The notes: generated by a model from the sequence alone, not told the origin. 64,000 nucleotides of DNA from Mycobacterium sp. ACS4331 (GCF_001667265.1 NZ_LZHW01000078.1:1-64000), one strand, 5' to 3'. Numbered from the stretch's first letter, positions 14,435 through 23,613 are shown. Numbers and translations are program-made.

Positions 14435-15625
14435 CTAGTCGGCGAAGACTCCCTGCAGGAATGGCGTCGAGTCCCGCATCGAGGCCAGCACCGCACTGCT
14501 GTGATCGTCATCCGGATAGGTGTGCAGCACGACGTCCTGGTCGTTGGCCACGAGTTGGTCGTAGAACTTCAACGTCAGGTCGGGCGGGACATCGCGGTCC
14601 TGCAGGCCGACGCCGAGGAAGATGGGTGCGTCGAAACCGGACTGCGGTGTGCCCATGTGGACGTCGACGTACTCGACGGCCCCAGGAACCGATGCCAGCG
14701 GAGCGGCGAAGAAGCCCGGCACAGTCATGTCCGACAGTGAGTCCGCCAGTTCGCGCAGGCACACGGTCTCGGCCCGATCGGCGGCGGCACGACCCGCGGG
14801 GGTGAGCATGCGATCGAGGTTGAGGTCGGGCCGCGCCTCGCGCAGTGCGGCGACGATGTAAGCCGTATACGCGTTGGCGACCGGGTCCAGGTTGGGCGGC
14901 ACCGCCATGTCGGGCCCCGCCTGCTTGACCAGCGTGGCGACATTGGCCGGGGTGCCGGTGGCGACCACGCCGCGATAGTCGAGGCCGGAGCCCGCGCTGA
15001 ATTCGGTGGCCCACCGCGCGGTGTCGATGGCCGCGCCCCCGCCCTGGGACTGTCCGACGACGGCCCACTTCTGCGCCAGCGGCAGGTCCAGCTTGTGTGC
15101 GGCGATGACGGCGTCGACGATGCCGTGCGCCGTCGCCGTCCCGTTCAGGTAGCTCATCAGCCCGGGGGTCCCCAGACCGATGTAGTCGGCGGCCACCACG
15201 GCGTACCCCTGGTCCAGCCAGTGCGACAGATACTCGTTGTCCCGCGGGCTGCGTGGGTGCGCCGAGGGCGTGCAGTCGTCACCCAGGCCCACCGTGCCGT
15301 GCGCCCACGCCACGACGGGCCAACCGCCCTCAGGCGCCGGCGTCTTCGGCGTGAAGACGGCGGCCGTCCCCACCGCGGGCCGTTGGTGCTGGTCCGTCGA
15401 CGAGTAGAGAATGCGGTAGGCCGACGCGGCGCCGGCCACCGACAGCGCCGGATTCAGGGGCACCGATTCCAGGAGCGCACCGGGCGCCGGGATGGGACCG
15501 TCGTAGAACCGCGCGTCCAGCCCCGACCAGTCCGGTGCGGTCGCCGCCCCGGCGACCGCGCTCGTGCCCATCAGAGAGGCCAGACCCAACAGCAGCGCGA
15601 CGAGCGCAAGCGAGAAGTTCCGCAT
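14435..15625 (-). CDS. secreted lipase-family alpha/beta hydrolase
   Basis: 396 residues. Sec signal peptide (Met-Arg-Asn-Phe, hydrophobic core about 4-20, Ala-Gly-Ala-Ala near 25-28). It matches the secretory (LIP) lipase group: oxyanion segment Trp-Ala-His-Gly-Thr, nucleophile elbow Gly-Gln-Ser-Gln-Gly-Gly, acid Leu-Gln-Asp-Arg-Asp-Val-Pro and histidine Asp-Asp-Asp-His-Ser-Ser near the end. Probably an exported ester or lipid hydrolase. The ATG at 15625 is preferred because the signal peptide begins there and a TAGTGT -10 lies 8 bases upstream. Gap of 32 bases to dxs on the same strand. Confidence 0.88.
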   Translation of the reverse strand: MRNFSLALVALLLGLASLMGTSAVAGAATAPDWSGLDARFYDGPIPAPGALLESVPLNPALSVAGAASAYRILYSSTDQHQRPAVGTAAVFTPKTPAPEGGWPVVAWAHGTVGLGDDCTPSAHPRSPRDNEYLSHWLDQGYAVVAADYIGLGTPGLMSYLNGTATAHGIVDAVIAAHKLDLPLAQKWAVVGQSQGGGAAIDTARWATEFSAGSGLDYRGVVATGTPANVATLVKQAGPDMAVPPNLDPVANAYTAYIVAALREARPDLNLDRMLTPAGRAAADRAETVCLRELADSLSDMTVPGFFAAPLASVPGAVEYVDVHMGTPQSGFDAPIFLGVGLQDRDVPPDLTLKFYDQLVANDQDVVLHTYPDDDHSSAVLASMRDSTPFLQGVFAD

Positions 15626-15633
15626 GGGCGCTG

Positions 15634-15639
15634 ACACTA
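15634..15639 (-). promoter_or_regulatory. -10 element TAGTGT, leaderless start of the secreted lipase
   Basis: Minus-strand TAGTGT ends 8 bases before the ATG at 15625, in the short gap after dxs. Confidence 0.4.
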
Positions 15640-15657
15640 CCGTGTCCGCGCACCGAC

Positions 15658-17571
15658 TCAGTCGAGCCGCTCGCTGACTTCCTGCTCGGAGTCCGAACTG
15701 CCCAGCGCCGCAACCCATCCGGTGATCCGGCGAGCGATGTGCTTGTCGGTCAGTCCGACCTCGGCGAAGATCTCACCGCGCGACGCGTGCGGCAGGAACT
15801 CCTGCGGCACACCGATGTCGCGGCACGGCACGTCGATCTCGTTGCGCCGCAACGCGGCCGACACCGCGGAGCCGACGCCGCCGGCAAGACCGTTGTCCTC
15901 CACCGTCACCACCAGCTTGTGCTCACGAGCCAGGTCGGTGAGCACCTCGGGGACGGGAAGCACCCACCGCGGATCCACCACGGTGACGCCGATTCCCTGG
16001 GTGCGGAGTCGCTGCGCGGTCGACAGCGCCATGGTGGCCATCGGGCCCACCGCGATCAACAGCACATCGGCCGTCAGACCGTCGGCCGGCTCGGAGAGCA
16101 CATCCACCCCAGCGCGCCGTGTGACGGCCGGAATATCCTCGCCCACGGCGCCTTTCGGGAATCGGAGGGCAGTCGGCCCGTCGTTGACGGCCAGGGCCTC
16201 CCCCAGTTCCTCGCGCAGGGTGGCGGCGTCGCGCGGAGCGGCCACCCGCATGCCCGGGACGATGCCCAGGATCGACAGATCCCACATGCCGTTGTGGCTC
16301 GCACCGTCCGGGCCCGTCACACCCGCGCGGTCCAGCACCATGGTGACCGGAAGCTTGTGCAGCGCCACATCCATCATGACCTGGTCGAACGCGCGATTGA
16401 GGAACGTCGAGTAGATCGCCACGACCGGATGCAGACCACCCATCGCAAGGCCGGCAGCAGAAGTCATGGCGTGCTGTTCGGCGATGCCGACGTCGAAGAG
16501 CCGATCAGGGTAGGCCTGCCCGAAGGCCGACAGTCCCGTCGGGCCCGGCATCGCCGCGGTGATCGCCACGACGTCGCGGCGCTTCTTGGCGATGCGGATC
16601 AACTCGTCGGAGAACGTGGCCGTCCACCCGGGCGCGGATTCGGAGGTGGCCCGCCCGGTCACCGGGTCGATCACACCGCACGCGTGCATCTGCTCGGCCT
16701 CGTCGGCCTCCGCGGGCCCGTACCCCATGCCCTTGCGGGTGACCACGTGCACGATCACCGGAGCGTTGAACCCACGTGCGTGCCGCAGCGCGGCCTCCAC
16801 CGCATGCTCGTCGTGGCCGTCGATCGGACCGACGTACTTCAACCCGAGGTCGGTGAACATGGCCTGAGGCTGCAGCGCGTCCTTCAGGCCCGCCTTGACG
16901 CTGTGCATGCACTGGTAGCACACCTCGCCGATGATCGGGACCCCGCGGACGGCGGCCCGCCCCTTCTCCAGCAGTTTCTCGTAGCCGGGCTGCAGGCGAA
17001 GCGCGGCGAGGTGGTCGGCCAGCCCGCCGATGGTCGGCGCATAGCTGCGCCCGTTGTCGTTGACGACGATCACGACGGGACGCTTGGCCGCGGCGATGTT
17101 GTTCATCGCCTCCCAGCACATGCCGCCCGTGAGTGCACCGTCGCCCACCACCGCCACGACGTGGCGGTTGCGGTGACCGTTGAGTTCGAAGGCCTTGGCC
17201 AGCCCGTCGGCGTAGGACAGCGCGGCCGATGCGTGGCTGGACTCGACCCAGTCGTGTTCGCTCTCCGCGCGGCTGGGGTAGCCGGACAGCCCGTCGCGCA
17301 TGCGCAGCGAGTCGAACTCGGCGCTGCGACCGGTCAGCATCTTGTGCACGTAGGCCTGATGCCCGGTGTCGAAGATGATGGGGTCGTGCGGTGAGTCGAA
17401 GACTCGGTGAAGCGCCAAGGTGAGCTCGACGACGCCCAAGTTGGGGCCCAGATGCCCGCCGGTCGCAGCCACCTTATGGATCAGGAAATTGCGGATTTCG
17501 TGAGCCAGGTCACTCAATTGTGACTGCGAAAGGTGCTGCAGATCAGCAGGTCCGCGGATCTGATCAAGCAT
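15658..17571 (-). CDS. dxs: 1-deoxy-D-xylulose-5-phosphate synthase
   Basis: 637 residues, full length; corresponds to Rv2682c (dxs1). Thiamine-diphosphate enzyme that condenses pyruvate and glyceraldehyde 3-phosphate, the entry step of the MEP isoprenoid pathway. Visible: His-Leu-Gly-Pro-Asn-Leu-Gly near 41-47, the ThDP/Mg motif Gly-Asp-Gly-Ala-Leu-Thr-Gly-Gly near 144-151 with Asn-Asp-Asn downstream, Asp-Gly-His-Asp-Glu, and the second-domain Gly-Ile-Ala-Glu-Gln-His-Ala near 363-369. Cytosolic. The ATG at 17571 lies 6 bases after a TAGACT -10. Confidence 0.97.
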   Translation of the reverse strand: MLDQIRGPADLQHLSQSQLSDLAHEIRNFLIHKVAATGGHLGPNLGVVELTLALHRVFDSPHDPIIFDTGHQAYVHKMLTGRSAEFDSLRMRDGLSGYPSRAESEHDWVESSHASAALSYADGLAKAFELNGHRNRHVVAVVGDGALTGGMCWEAMNNIAAAKRPVVIVVNDNGRSYAPTIGGLADHLAALRLQPGYEKLLEKGRAAVRGVPIIGEVCYQCMHSVKAGLKDALQPQAMFTDLGLKYVGPIDGHDEHAVEAALRHARGFNAPVIVHVVTRKGMGYGPAEADEAEQMHACGVIDPVTGRATSESAPGWTATFSDELIRIAKKRRDVVAITAAMPGPTGLSAFGQAYPDRLFDVGIAEQHAMTSAAGLAMGGLHPVVAIYSTFLNRAFDQVMMDVALHKLPVTMVLDRAGVTGPDGASHNGMWDLSILGIVPGMRVAAPRDAATLREELGEALAVNDGPTALRFPKGAVGEDIPAVTRRAGVDVLSEPADGLTADVLLIAVGPMATMALSTAQRLRTQGIGVTVVDPRWVLPVPEVLTDLAREHKLVVTVEDNGLAGGVGSAVSAALRRNEIDVPCRDIGVPQEFLPHASRGEIFAEVGLTDKHIARRITGWVAALGSSDSEQEVSERLD

Positions 17572-17577
17572 CCCGAC

Positions 17578-17583
17578 AGTCTA
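17578..17583 (-). promoter_or_regulatory. -10 element TAGACT, leaderless start of dxs
   Basis: Minus-strand TAGACT, 6 bases before the dxs ATG, in the 28-base gap after nhaA. Confidence 0.5.
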
Positions 17584-17599
17584 CGCACGCAAGCTGTGA

Positions 17600-18904
17600 T
17601 CAGTCCCGCCGAGCCTGGTAGACATCCGGCACACCGTCATGGTCGTCGTCGGCGGTTTCAAGCTCATGGATGCGCCGATACGCGGCGTTGCGACTGAGCA
17701 GCACTCCCGCAGCCAGGACTGCCGCGATCACGCTGCCGAGCAGGACACCGATCTTGACGTGGTCGGCGTGTGCGCTGTGGTGACCGAAGGCCAGTTCGCC
17801 GATCAGCAGCGACACCGTGAACCCAATCCCGGCCAGCAGGGACACCCCGAAGACGTCCCGCCAGGCCAGATCGTCGTCCAGGCTGGCTCGCGTGAACCGT
17901 GCCAGCAGGTACGTGGTGCCCAGGACACCGATGGGTTTGCCCACCACCAGGCCGGCCATGACGCCCAGCACGACGGGCTCACGCAGTGCCGCGGCCAACC
18001 CGACGTCGCTGACCGTGACCCCTGCGGCGAAGAAGGCGAAGACCGGAATCGCGAACCCCGCGGACACCGGTCGCAGCAGGTGCTCGAAGCGCTCGCTCGC
18101 GGCATGGCGCCCCAGCACGGGCACGGTGAACCCGAGCAGCACGCCGGCGACCGTCGCGTGGATGCCACTGGCATGCATCAACGCCCAGGTCAGGACCCCC
18201 AACGGCACCAGAATCCAGACCCGGTGCAGACCACGCTGCACCGCGAGGGCGAACAGGCCCGCGGGCAGCAGCGCCCACAGCAGGGGCACCACGTTGAGGT
18301 GGTCGGTGTAGAACACCGCGATGACGCAGATCGCCAGCAGGTCGTCGACCACGGCCAGCGTCAGCAGGAAGGTCCGCAACGCCGCGGGCAGGTGACTGCC
18401 CAGCACCGCCAGCACCGCGACCGCGAAGGCGATGTCGGTCGCGGTCGGAACCGCCCATCCCTTCAGGGTGTCGGGCGATCCCATCCCGACGTTGACTGAG
18501 ACGAAGATCACAGCGGGAACCACCATGCCGCCCACGGCGGCCAGGATCGGCAGCACGGCACGGGCGGGGTTGCGCAGATCGCCGGCCACGAACTCACGCT
18601 TGAGCTCCAGGCCGACGACGAAGAAGAAGATCGCCAGCAGGCCGTCGGCGGCCCATGTGGCCAGGTCCAGGTTCAGATGCCAGGACTGCGGCCCGACCAC
18701 GAACGACGAGATGCGGTCATAGCCCGCCGACCACGGTGAGTTCGCCCAGATCAGGGCCGCGGCGGCCGCGCACAGCAGGATGATTCCGCCGACCGTCTCG
18801 CGACGCAGCACCTCCGCGATCCGCGAGGTCTCGCGCCAGGATCCCCGGCTGAACAGCCGGCCACCGAGCGACGGACGCGGGTTCTGCTGCGACAACGGAC
18901 TCAC
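17600..18904 (-). CDS. nhaA: Na+/H+ antiporter NhaA
   Basis: 434 residues. Polytopic antiporter (about 12 helices) exchanging cytosolic Na+ for H+. Key motifs: Ala-Thr-Asp-Ile-Ala-Phe-Ala and Val-Val-Asp-Asp-Leu-Leu-Ala-Ile (the paired Asp ion site), and Phe-Phe-Phe-Val-Val-Gly-Leu-Glu-Leu-Lys-Arg-Glu in helix 3. The cytosolic C-terminal tail is acidic and charged. GTG start at 18904 with no convincing ribosome binding site, so the true start could differ by a few codons. It occupies the place where M. tuberculosis has arsenic and ABC transporter genes. The 93 bases upstream of it hold nothing I could recognise. Confidence 0.92.
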   Translation of the reverse strand: MSPLSQQNPRPSLGGRLFSRGSWRETSRIAEVLRRETVGGIILLCAAAAALIWANSPWSAGYDRISSFVVGPQSWHLNLDLATWAADGLLAIFFFVVGLELKREFVAGDLRNPARAVLPILAAVGGMVVPAVIFVSVNVGMGSPDTLKGWAVPTATDIAFAVAVLAVLGSHLPAALRTFLLTLAVVDDLLAICVIAVFYTDHLNVVPLLWALLPAGLFALAVQRGLHRVWILVPLGVLTWALMHASGIHATVAGVLLGFTVPVLGRHAASERFEHLLRPVSAGFAIPVFAFFAAGVTVSDVGLAAALREPVVLGVMAGLVVGKPIGVLGTTYLLARFTRASLDDDLAWRDVFGVSLLAGIGFTVSLLIGELAFGHHSAHADHVKIGVLLGSVIAAVLAAGVLLSRNAAYRRIHELETADDDHDGVPDVYQARRD

Positions 18905-18997
18905 CTCATGCTGATCGACGACGTCGTTGACCTACGACATCACGGACTCCACTGCCGACCAGACTTCCCGGCGCACCAGGTTGAAGTGTAGGCGTTC

Positions 18998-20179
18998 TCA
19001 GCGGCTGAGCAGGGCGAAGCACTCCACGTGATGAGTCAGCGGGAACGCGTCGAACACCCGAATCTGCTCGACGGTGTAGCCATGCTTTCGATACAGCCCG
19101 ACATCCCGCGCGAATGACGCTGCCTCACAACCGATGTGGATGACCCGTGGCACGCCCGCACCAGCCAGCGCATCGATGACCTCGCGCCCCGCGCCCGTCC
19201 GCGGCGGATCCAGCACCGCGACGTCGGGTGCGGCACCGTGATGCGCACCCAGCATCCGGCGCACCGAATCGGTGACGAAACGCACCTGCGGGGTGTCGGC
19301 CAGCGCCACCCGGCCGGCCTTGGAGCCGGCCCGGGACGTGTCCACGCTGACGACCCGGCCGTCCGGACCGACGGCGTCGGCCAACGCCGCGGCGAAGACA
19401 CCGGCGCCGCCGTACAGGTCCCAGGCGCTGCCGCCGGGAGCCACCTGCGCCCAGTCCGCCACGAGCGCGCTGTAGAAGTCCGCGGCATCCCGGTGGGCCT
19501 GCCAGAACGCCGTGACCGGCAGGTGCCAGATGCGACCGCGGACCTTCTGCTTCCCCTCGTAACCGCCTTCCACGACGCGCGTGCGGCGGTGTGGACCGCC
19601 GCACACGATGTGCCGGGTGCCCTCGTCGTCGAGCACGACGTGCACCTGATCGCCGGGCCGGAACTGATCCTCGGGCAGACCCTCGAGCAGGCCGGTGGGC
19701 AACTGCGCACAGTTCAGCTCGGTGACCAGATCGCTGCTGTGGTAGCGGTGGAATCCGGGCCGCCCGTCGGCGCCGACCTCCAACCGGACCCGAGTGCGCC
19801 ATCCGAGCGCGGACGGGGTGCCGACGAACTCGGCACCGGCGCCGCCACTGTCCCACCGGTGGCCGCCGAGGCGTTCCACCTGATTGGCCACCACCTCGGC
19901 CTTGATCCGGCGCACCGCCTCAGGTGTCGCGAAGGACAGATCGCAGCAGCCCGCGCCCTCGGGGCCCGCGATCGGGCACAGCGGGTCCACCCGGTCCGGC
20001 GACGGGTCGATGACCTCGACCGCGGCGGCATGCCAATACGATCCGCGCTGATCGGTGATGCGGGCCCGCACGGTCTCCCCCGGCAGTGCGTACCGGACGA
20101 ACACGACGCGGCCGTCCTCGCGGGCCACACAGCTGCCGCCGTTGGCCGCGGCGCCGACCGTGAGCGTGAGAAGGCTCAA
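18998..20179 (-). CDS. TrmA/RumA-type RNA (uracil-5-)-methyltransferase
   Basis: 393 residues; corresponds to Rv2689c. An N-terminal TRAM-like domain (Gly-Gly-Ser-Cys-Val-Ala-Arg), a cysteine cluster near 85-100 (Cys-Pro-Ile, Cys-Cys-Asp) that could hold an iron-sulfur cluster, the SAM motif Trp-Asp-Leu-Tyr-Gly-Gly-Ala-Gly-Val-Phe, the Leu-Asp-Pro-Pro-Arg motif and the catalytic Cys in His-Ile-Gly-Cys-Glu-Ala. Methylates uridine in tRNA or rRNA; target unknown. The start is inferred as TTG at 20179, overlapping the permease stop as TTGA; the open frame continues upstream but inside the permease gene. Confidence 0.88.
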   Translation of the reverse strand: MSLLTLTVGAAANGGSCVAREDGRVVFVRYALPGETVRARITDQRGSYWHAAAVEVIDPSPDRVDPLCPIAGPEGAGCCDLSFATPEAVRRIKAEVVANQVERLGGHRWDSGGAGAEFVGTPSALGWRTRVRLEVGADGRPGFHRYHSSDLVTELNCAQLPTGLLEGLPEDQFRPGDQVHVVLDDEGTRHIVCGGPHRRTRVVEGGYEGKQKVRGRIWHLPVTAFWQAHRDAADFYSALVADWAQVAPGGSAWDLYGGAGVFAAALADAVGPDGRVVSVDTSRAGSKAGRVALADTPQVRFVTDSVRRMLGAHHGAAPDVAVLDPPRTGAGREVIDALAGAGVPRVIHIGCEAASFARDVGLYRKHGYTVEQIRVFDAFPLTHHVECFALLSR

Positions 20180-22170
20180 TCCACGAATCCTCGCCGCGCG
20201 TCGCCTGGGGCCGACTGAGGCTGCAGCGTCTTGAGCCGCTCCGACGAATTGAGCTGCCACGGAACCGAAGTCACCATGACGTTGGGTTCGAAGAGCAGCC
20301 TGCCTTTGAGTCGCAGGGCGCTCTGGTTGTGCAGGATGCCCTCCCACCAGTGGCCGACGACGTACTCGGGGATGAACACCGTGACCACGGTACGCGGTGA
20401 CTCCTTGGTGATCCGCTTCACGTACTCCAGCACGGGCCGGGTGATCTCCCGATACGGGGAGGCCACCACCTTCAGCGGCACCGAGATGTCACTCTCCTGC
20501 CAATGGTGAACCAGCTCACGGGTTTCGGCGTCGTCGACGCTGACCGTGATGGCCTCCAGGGTGTCCGGCCGGGTGGCGCGCGCATACGCCAGCGCGCGCC
20601 GGGTGGGCAGATGCAGCTTGGACACCAACACCACCGCGTGGTTGCGGCTGGGCAGCACCATGTCGTCGGCGTCCCCCTCCTGCTCAGCCAGTTCCCGCGA
20701 CACCGCCTCGTAGTGCCGGTGGATCAACTTCATGATCACGAACAGCGCGCCCATCGCCGTGATCGCGATCCACGCACCGGCCACGAACTTGGTGACCAGC
20801 ACGACGATCAGGACCGAACCGGTGCAGACGAACCCGATCGTGTTGACGATCCGCGAGCGCTGCATCTGACGGCGCACCGCGGGATCGGTCTCGGTGGTGA
20901 GGTGATGCGTCCAGTGCCGCACCATGCCGATCTGGCTCAGCGTGAACGACACGAAGACGCCGACGATGTAGAGCTGGATGAGCGCGGTGACCTCGGCCCG
21001 GAACGCCACGACGAAGGCGATCGCCGCGATCGCCAGGAACAGGATGCCGTTGGAGAACGCCAAGCGGTCCCCGCGGGTGTGCAGCTGCCGGGGCAGGTAA
21101 CGGTCCTGGGCCAGGATCGATCCCAGCACTGGGAAGCCGTTGAAGGCGGTGTTGGCGGCCAGCACGAGGATCAGCGCCGTGGCCACGGTGATGAGCACGA
21201 AGCCCAGATGGAAGCTGCCGAACACGGCCTGCGCCAACTGCGCGACCAGTGTCTTCTGGTGATATCCGTCGGGCGCTCCGCTCAACTGCGTGGCCGGGTG
21301 TTCAACGATCTGCACGCCGATCTTCTCGGCCAGCACGATGATCCCCATCAACAGCACCACCGAGATGGTGCCGAGCATCAGCAGCGTGGTCGCGGCGTTG
21401 CGGCTCTTGGGCTTGCGGAACGCCGGCACGCCGTTGCTGATCGCCTCCACACCCGTCAGCGCCGCACACCCCGACGAGAACGACCGCGCGACCAGGAACA
21501 CCAGGGCGAAGCCCAGCACGTCGCCGTGTTCGGGATGCATCTCGAATCCCGCGGATTCGGCCTGGACGGTGTCCCCGAGCACATAGATGCGGAACAGACC
21601 CCAGCCCAGCATGGTCGCCATCGCCGCGATGAAGGCGTAGGTGGGAATCGCGAACGCGATGCCCGACTCTCGGATGCCGCGCAGATTCATCGACATCAGC
21701 AGCAGGATCGCCAGGACCGCGAAGAGCACCTTGTGCTGCGCCACGAACGGCACCGCCGAGCCGATGTTCGACATCGCCGAGGACATCGAAACCGCAACCG
21801 TCAGTACGTAATCGACCATCAGGGCGCTGGCCACCGTGAGGCCCGCGGTGGGACCGAGGTTGGTCGTGACGACCTCGTAGTCCCCGCCTCCGGAGGGATA
21901 GGCGTGCACATTCTGCCGGTAACTGGCGACGACGACGAGCAGAACGAACGCGACGGCCAGCCCGATCCACGGCGTCCAGGCGTAGGCCGACAGGCCCGCG
22001 ACCGAGAGCACCAGGAAGATCTCCTCGGGTGCATACGCCACCGACGACATCGCGTCGGAGGCGAACACCGGCAGCGCGATCCGCTTCGGCAGCAGCGTGT
22101 GACCGAGCTTGTCGCTGCGGAACGGCCGACCCAGCACCAACCGACGGGCGGCGGTCGAAAGCTTAGACAC
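20176..22170 (-). CDS. APC-superfamily permease, KimA-like (probable K+ importer)
   Basis: 664 residues; corresponds to Rv2690c. N-terminal membrane part with about 12 helices, beginning with the conserved Leu-Pro-Lys-Arg-Ile-Ala-Leu-Pro-Val-Phe-Ala-Ser-Asp-Ala and Ser-Ser-Val-Ala-Tyr-Ala-Pro-Glu-Glu segments, then a ~190-residue cytosolic C-terminal domain. This layout is that of KimA (YdaO), a high-affinity K+/H+ symporter. The divergent neighbours ceoB and ceoC encode K+ channel-type regulatory proteins, which supports a K+ role. The GTG at 22170 is chosen because a TACCCT -10 lies 8 bases upstream; a TTG at 22179 would overlap that element. Confidence 0.85.
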   Translation of the reverse strand: MSKLSTAARRLVLGRPFRSDKLGHTLLPKRIALPVFASDAMSSVAYAPEEIFLVLSVAGLSAYAWTPWIGLAVAFVLLVVVASYRQNVHAYPSGGGDYEVVTTNLGPTAGLTVASALMVDYVLTVAVSMSSAMSNIGSAVPFVAQHKVLFAVLAILLLMSMNLRGIRESGIAFAIPTYAFIAAMATMLGWGLFRIYVLGDTVQAESAGFEMHPEHGDVLGFALVFLVARSFSSGCAALTGVEAISNGVPAFRKPKSRNAATTLLMLGTISVVLLMGIIVLAEKIGVQIVEHPATQLSGAPDGYHQKTLVAQLAQAVFGSFHLGFVLITVATALILVLAANTAFNGFPVLGSILAQDRYLPRQLHTRGDRLAFSNGILFLAIAAIAFVVAFRAEVTALIQLYIVGVFVSFTLSQIGMVRHWTHHLTTETDPAVRRQMQRSRIVNTIGFVCTGSVLIVVLVTKFVAGAWIAITAMGALFVIMKLIHRHYEAVSRELAEQEGDADDMVLPSRNHAVVLVSKLHLPTRRALAYARATRPDTLEAITVSVDDAETRELVHHWQESDISVPLKVVASPYREITRPVLEYVKRITKESPRTVVTVFIPEYVVGHWWEGILHNQSALRLKGRLLFEPNVMVTSVPWQLNSSERLKTLQPQSAPGDARRGFVD

Positions 22171-22178
22171 GAGGTCCA

Positions 22179-22184
22179 AGGGTA
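22179..22184 (-). promoter_or_regulatory. -10 element TACCCT, leaderless start of the KimA-like permease
   Basis: Minus-strand TACCCT, 8 bases before the GTG at 22170. It supports GTG 22170 as the start. Confidence 0.45.
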
Positions 22185-22286
22185 TGCCTATGCGCGGTTG
22201 GCGGTAGCGTTCCGCGTACGGTCGGTTTTCGGAAGTCGCATGCGCTCAGTGGGTCATGCGGCAACTCGGGCCCGAAAGGACGCCAG

Positions 22287-22958
22287 GTGCGGGTAGTGGT
22301 GATGGGGTGCGGCCGGGTCGGCGCAGCGCTCGCGGATGCATTGTCGCGGATCGGCCACGACGTGGCGGTCATCGACCGGGACAGCGCGGCTTTCCAGCGA
22401 CTGTCCCCGGATTTCTCAGGCGATCGGGTCCTCGGCATGGGTTTCGACCGCGATGTGCTGCTGCGCGCCGGGATCGAGGAGGCCGGGGCCTTCGCCGCGG
22501 TGTCCTCCGGGGACAACTCCAACATCATCTCCGCGCGCGTGGCCCGCGAGACCTTCGGTGTCGAGCGGGTCGTCGCGCGCATCTACGACGCGAAGCGTGC
22601 AGCGGTCTACGAGCGCCTCGGCATCCCGACCGTCGCGACGGTGCCGTGGACCACCGACCGTCTGCTCAATGCGCTGATGCGCGACGGGGAGACGACGAAG
22701 TGGCGAGACCCCACGGGGACGGTCGCGGTGGCCGAAGTCGTCCTCCACGAGGGTTGGGTGGGGCGTCTGGTCACCGATCTGGAGGCCGCGACCAAGGCTC
22801 GGGTGGCGTTCCTGATCCGGTTCGGCGAGGGTCTGCTGCCCGAACCGAAGACCGTGCTGCAGGCCAGTGATCAGGTCTACATGGCCGCGGTCTCGGGTCG
22901 CGCGGCCGAGGCCATGGCGATCGCTGCGTTGCCACCCGGTGAGGAGGAGGGACTGTGA
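22287..22958 (+). CDS. ceoB: TrkA/RCK K+-uptake regulatory subunit CeoB
   Basis: 223 residues; corresponds to Rv2691. RCK protein: a Rossmann NAD(H)-binding domain with Gly-Cys-Gly-Arg-Val-Gly near 7-12 and an acidic residue at the strand-2 end (Val-Ile-Asp-Arg-Asp), then a C-terminal TrkA_C-like domain from about 130. Peripheral on the cytosolic face of a K+ transporter, gating it by nucleotide. GTG start with AAAGGA about 7 bases upstream. It ends by overlapping ceoC (GTGA). Confidence 0.92.
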   Translation: MRVVVMGCGRVGAALADALSRIGHDVAVIDRDSAAFQRLSPDFSGDRVLGMGFDRDVLLRAGIEEAGAFAAVSSGDNSNIISARVARETFGVERVVARIYDAKRAAVYERLGIPTVATVPWTTDRLLNALMRDGETTKWRDPTGTVAVAEVVLHEGWVGRLVTDLEAATKARVAFLIRFGEGLLPEPKTVLQASDQVYMAAVSGRAAEAMAIAALPPGEEEGL

Positions 22959-23611
22959 AGGTCGCAATCGCCGGTGCCGGCGCGGTGGGCCGCTCGATCG
23001 CTCGGGAACTCATCGACAACGGCCATGAGATCACGTTGATCGAGCGCAACGTCGAACACATCGACGTCGACGCGATCCCCGCGGCGCACTGGCGCCTCGG
23101 CGACGCCTGCGAGCTGTCGCTGCTCGAGTCGGTGCAGCTGCAGGATTTCGACGTCATGATCGCCGCCACCGGCGACGACAAGGCCAACGTGGTGCTCTCG
23201 CTGTTGGCCAAGACCGAGTTCGCGGTGGCGCGGGTCGTGGCTCGGGTCAACGATCCCCGCAACGAGTGGCTGTTCGACGAGTCCTGGGGCGTCGACGTGG
23301 CGGTGTCGACCCCGCGCATGCTGGCCTCGCTCGTCGAGGAGGCCGTCGCCGTCGGCGATCTGGTGCACATCATGGAGTTCCGCAAAGCCGGCACCAACCT
23401 CGTCGAGATCACCCTGCCCGACGACACCCCCTGGGGCGGAAAGCCGGTCCGCAAGCTCGACCTGCCCCGCGACGCGGCGCTGGTGACCATCCTGCGCGGT
23501 GCGCGCGTGATCGTGCCCGAGGCCGACGAACCCCTCGAGGGCGGCGACGAACTCCTTCTGGTGACGGTGCCTGAGGTCGAAGACGAACTGCGCGCCCTGC
23601 TGCTGCCCTAG
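22955..23611 (+). CDS. ceoC: TrkA/RCK K+-uptake regulatory subunit CeoC
   Basis: 218 residues; corresponds to Rv2692. A second RCK protein paralogous to CeoB: Gly-Ala-Gly-Ala-Val-Gly near 7-12, Leu-Ile-Glu-Arg-Asn at the end of strand 2, and a TrkA_C-like domain from about 135 with a Gly-Gly-Asp-Glu-Leu-Leu-Leu-Val segment near the end. CeoB and CeoC probably form a hetero-octameric ring. No TrkH/G channel gene is next to them, but the divergent KimA-like permease is. GTG start overlaps the ceoB stop by four bases. Confidence 0.92.
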   Translation: MKVAIAGAGAVGRSIARELIDNGHEITLIERNVEHIDVDAIPAAHWRLGDACELSLLESVQLQDFDVMIAATGDDKANVVLSLLAKTEFAVARVVARVNDPRNEWLFDESWGVDVAVSTPRMLASLVEEAVAVGDLVHIMEFRKAGTNLVEITLPDDTPWGGKPVRKLDLPRDAALVTILRGARVIVPEADEPLEGGDELLLVTVPEVEDELRALLLP

Positions 23612-23613
23612 GG

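Noticed and set aside
15535..17394. 619-codon plus-strand frame opposite dxs
   Set aside because: Composition is His/Arg/Gly-biased and matches nothing; dxs on the other strand has every expected motif.
20503..22296. 597-codon plus-strand frame opposite the KimA-like permease
   Set aside because: His/Arg/Gln/Asp-rich shadow frame; the permease has clear membrane helices and a promoter.
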